Shown here: positions 62,082-64,000 of the stretch, in pieces | Numbering within the stretch: position 1 is the stretch's first letter | Layout of the letters: each line of letters starts with the position of its first letter | Origin: Cohnella hashimotonis | GTDB lineage: Bacteria > Bacillota > Bacilli > Paenibacillales > Paenibacillaceae | Assembly: GCF_030014955.1 (NCBI RefSeq) | Contig: NZ_JAGRPV010000001.1 | Location: 248,001 to 312,000, forward strand | DNA: 64,000 nt | Reading direction: 5' to 3' | Made by a program: the position numbers and the translations under genes | Notes under the pieces: generated by a model | Databases searched by the model: none | Seen by the model: the letters and a program-made list of their open reading frames with translations, nothing else | Told to the model about the DNA's origin: nothing

Positions 62082-64000
62082 ATGGCAAAATCGATCCGAA
62101 TGGATGAACTGCGGCTGGGCGTCTGCTACTACCCGGAGCATTGGCCGGAGGATCTGTGGGAAGACGACTTCCGCCGCATGCGGGAGATGAACATTACGGT
62201 CGTGCGCATGGCGGAGTTCGCCTGGGCGATGCTGGAGCCGGAGGAGGGACGCTTCGACTTCTCCTTCTTCGTTCGGGCCTTGGACCTGGCGCACGCGAAT
62301 GGCATCCAGGTTATTCTGGGCACGCCGACCGCGACGCCGCCCGCCTGGCTGACGCACAAGTATCCCGAGGTGCTGAACGCAAGCGTGGACGGCGTTATAT
62401 ATCGGCATGGCATGCGGCGCCACTACAACTATAGCAGCCCGCTCTACCGGCAATTTTGCGAGCGCATCGTACGCAATATGGTGGAGGCGTACAAGGATCA
62501 TCCGGCGGTCATCGGCTGGCAGATCGACAATGAGCTGAACTGCGAAACGAACGTTTTCTACGCAGAAGCCGATCATGTCGCGTTCCGCGAGTGGCTGAAG
62601 GAGCGTTACGCCTCGCTCTCCGCCTTGAACAAAGCGTGGGGCACCGTCTTTTGGAGCCAGACTTATACCGATTGGGAGCAGGTCCATCTCACGCGGCCGA
62701 TGGTCAATCCATCGCCGAATCCGCATCTGGCGCTGGACGAAAAGCGGTTCATCTCCGACAATACGATCTCGTTCGCGAAGCTGCAGGCCGACATCATCCG
62801 CGAGCTTGCGCCGCAGCACTGGGTGACGACGAACGGCACGTTCGGCCATCTGGACAATCATGAACTGACGGACCGGCTGCTCGATTTCTTTTCGTACGAT
62901 TCGTATCCGCAATTCTCGACGATCTTCCCGGGGGACGACGACAATCCGCTTCGGGACCGCGGCTGGAGCATGAGCCTGTCCAATGTCCGATCGATGTCGC
63001 CCAACTTCTGCGTCATGGAGCAGCAATCCGGGCCGGGCGGCTGGGTGAACCGAATCGGCATGAGCGCGCCCCGGCCGGGTCAGATCCGGCTGTGGTCGTA
63101 TCAGTCCGTTCTGCACGGCACCGACCTGCTCGTCTACTTCCGCTGGCGGACGGCCACGTTCGGCACCGAGATCTATTGGCACGGGATCAACGACTACCAT
63201 AACCAGCCCAATCGCAGAGTGCGCGAGGTTGCGCAGGTCGGCGACGAGTTCCGGAAAATAGGCGCAGCGGTGGCCGGAACGGTGTACCAGGCAGACGTCG
63301 CGATTATGCAGGATTACGACAACCTATGGGACGGAGAGTTTGACGAGTGGCACGGACCGCTGCGCTGGCGGAGCATGGGGGCGTGGTACAAGCAGCTGCA
63401 ATACCGTCATATTCCCGCGGACGTGATCACGCTGCGCCCGGCGACGACGCTTGCGGATCTGGCCAAGTACAAGGCGATCGTATATCCGCATCCGGCGATC
63501 ATGAGCGACGAGACCGCGAAGCTGCTTACGCAGTACGTCGATCAAGGCGGACAGCTCTTTTTCGGCGCGCGCACCGGGTACAAAAATCTCGACGGCCACT
63601 GTTACATGCGGCCCCTTCCCGGCCCGGTGGCCGAGCTTTGCGGGATTAACGTAGAAGACTTCACGTTAATTAAGGGCACGGTATCGGCTGCGCAAGTGCA
63701 ATGGAAGGACGGCCGCTTGCCAGCCGGCACGAAGGCGGAAGGCTTCAATGAAGTGCTGCGTGTCGAAGATCCGGACACCGAGGTTGTAGCAGAGTACGCG
63801 AGCGAATACTACGCAGGAGCGCCTGCGCTGACGAAGCGCGCGGCGGGCAAGGGGCAAGCCTGGTATTACGGGGCTGCTTACAGCGAACCGGTCGTCGATG
63901 CGCTGATCGATGCGCTGGGGCTCGCGTCTCCGGCTTCCGATCTGCTGGATGCGCCGGCCGAGGTCGAGCTTGGCATTCGGTCTGATGGGGCGCGGAGCTA
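62082..64000 (+). CDS. GH42 beta-galactosidase (5' part)
   Basis: 639 codons are present before the window ends. GAGGGGAG precedes the ATG. GH42 signatures: CYYPEHWPEDLWEDDFRRM at the N-terminus; acid/base Glu in IGWQIDNELNC; nucleophile Glu in VMEQQSGPGGW; then the RLWSYQSVLHGTDLLVYFRW block and a trimer-forming Rossmann-like domain. No signal peptide. It likely cleaves beta-galactosides or alpha-L-arabinopyranosides released from imported glycan. Confidence 0.92.
   Translation, partial: MAKSIRMDELRLGVCYYPEHWPEDLWEDDFRRMREMNITVVRMAEFAWAMLEPEEGRFDFSFFVRALDLAHANGIQVILGTPTATPPAWLTHKYPEVLNASVDGVIYRHGMRRHYNYSSPLYRQFCERIVRNMVEAYKDHPAVIGWQIDNELNCETNVFYAEADHVAFREWLKERYASLSALNKAWGTVFWSQTYTDWEQVHLTRPMVNPSPNPHLALDEKRFISDNTISFAKLQADIIRELAPQHWVTTNGTFGHLDNHELTDRLLDFFSYDSYPQFSTIFPGDDDNPLRDRGWSMSLSNVRSMSPNFCVMEQQSGPGGWVNRIGMSAPRPGQIRLWSYQSVLHGTDLLVYFRWRTATFGTEIYWHGINDYHNQPNRRVREVAQVGDEFRKIGAAVAGTVYQADVAIMQDYDNLWDGEFDEWHGPLRWRSMGAWYKQLQYRHIPADVITLRPATTLADLAKYKAIVYPHPAIMSDETAKLLTQYVDQGGQLFFGARTGYKNLDGHCYMRPLPGPVAELCGINVEDFTLIKGTVSAAQVQWKDGRLPAGTKAEGFNEVLRVEDPDTEVVAEYASEYYAGAPALTKRAAGKGQAWYYGAAYSEPVVDALIDALGLASPASDLLDAPAEVELGIRSDGARS

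Overview
The window looks like a chromosomal segment of a GC-rich member of the Paenibacillaceae (Paenibacillus or Cohnella type). The reasons are strong AGGAGG-type ribosome binding sites, frequent TTG/GTG starts, several Lpl-type (CUT1) ABC transporters, YesM/YesN-type kinase and AraC regulator pairs, S-layer homology (SLH) surface proteins, very large YD-repeat proteins and glycoside hydrolases. No rRNA, tRNA or CRISPR array was seen.

Layout. (1) 1-9291: the end of an AraC regulator, a PucR-type regulator, and a divergent catabolic operon (cytosine-deaminase-like amidohydrolase, two permeases, a binding lipoprotein, two tandem ACMSD-superfamily amidohydrolases). (2) 9473-11120: a small stress-type operon (pirin, YjdI-like Fe-S protein, YjdJ-like acetyltransferase) behind a promoter with two 18-bp operators. 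(3) 11308-19768: two tandem paralogous two-component modules. Each pairs a hybrid kinase carrying both a HisKA-type and a LytS-type kinase core with a receiver-SARP/BTAD regulator. (4) 19856-27598: an SLH/RCC1-like surface protein with four 228-bp repeats, an AT-rich island with a broken YD-repeat gene and an orphan Imm50-like immunity gene, then a zinc-ribbon membrane protein and a PDZ-less trypsin-like protease. (5) 27611-39562: an acetyltransferase, a GH106-like hydrolase and a 2801-residue SLH-FN3-YD repeat protein. (6) 39662-42878: a DHA2-type efflux pump with its TetR repressor and a CDF metal exporter. (7) 43414-48653: a GntR-regulated MalEFG-type transporter operon ending in a Cys/Met-metabolism PLP lyase. 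(8) 49192-50587: an IS3-family element. (9) 50776-64000: a polysaccharide-utilisation locus with a YesM/YesN pair, LplB/LplC-like permeases, a binding lipoprotein, a second GH106-like enzyme, an AraC regulator and a GH42 beta-galactosidase that runs off the window.

How it works together. The right-hand locus reads as sense, import and degrade for a plant-type glycan. The kinase operon and the transporter operon have matching promoter layouts: a shared AAAAATGCCC element exactly 24 nt before the -35, and a cre-like site just after the -10. The left-hand operon reads as import and stepwise degradation of a small N-heterocyclic or aromatic compound, because deaminase-like and decarboxylase-superfamily enzymes sit beside a PucR regulator. 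The substrate cannot be told from the sequence. The most unusual items are the duplicated two-headed kinase/SARP modules, the shared promoter grammar of the right-hand locus, two 51-bp-period intergenic tandem repeats, and the decayed YD-repeat/Imm50 island.
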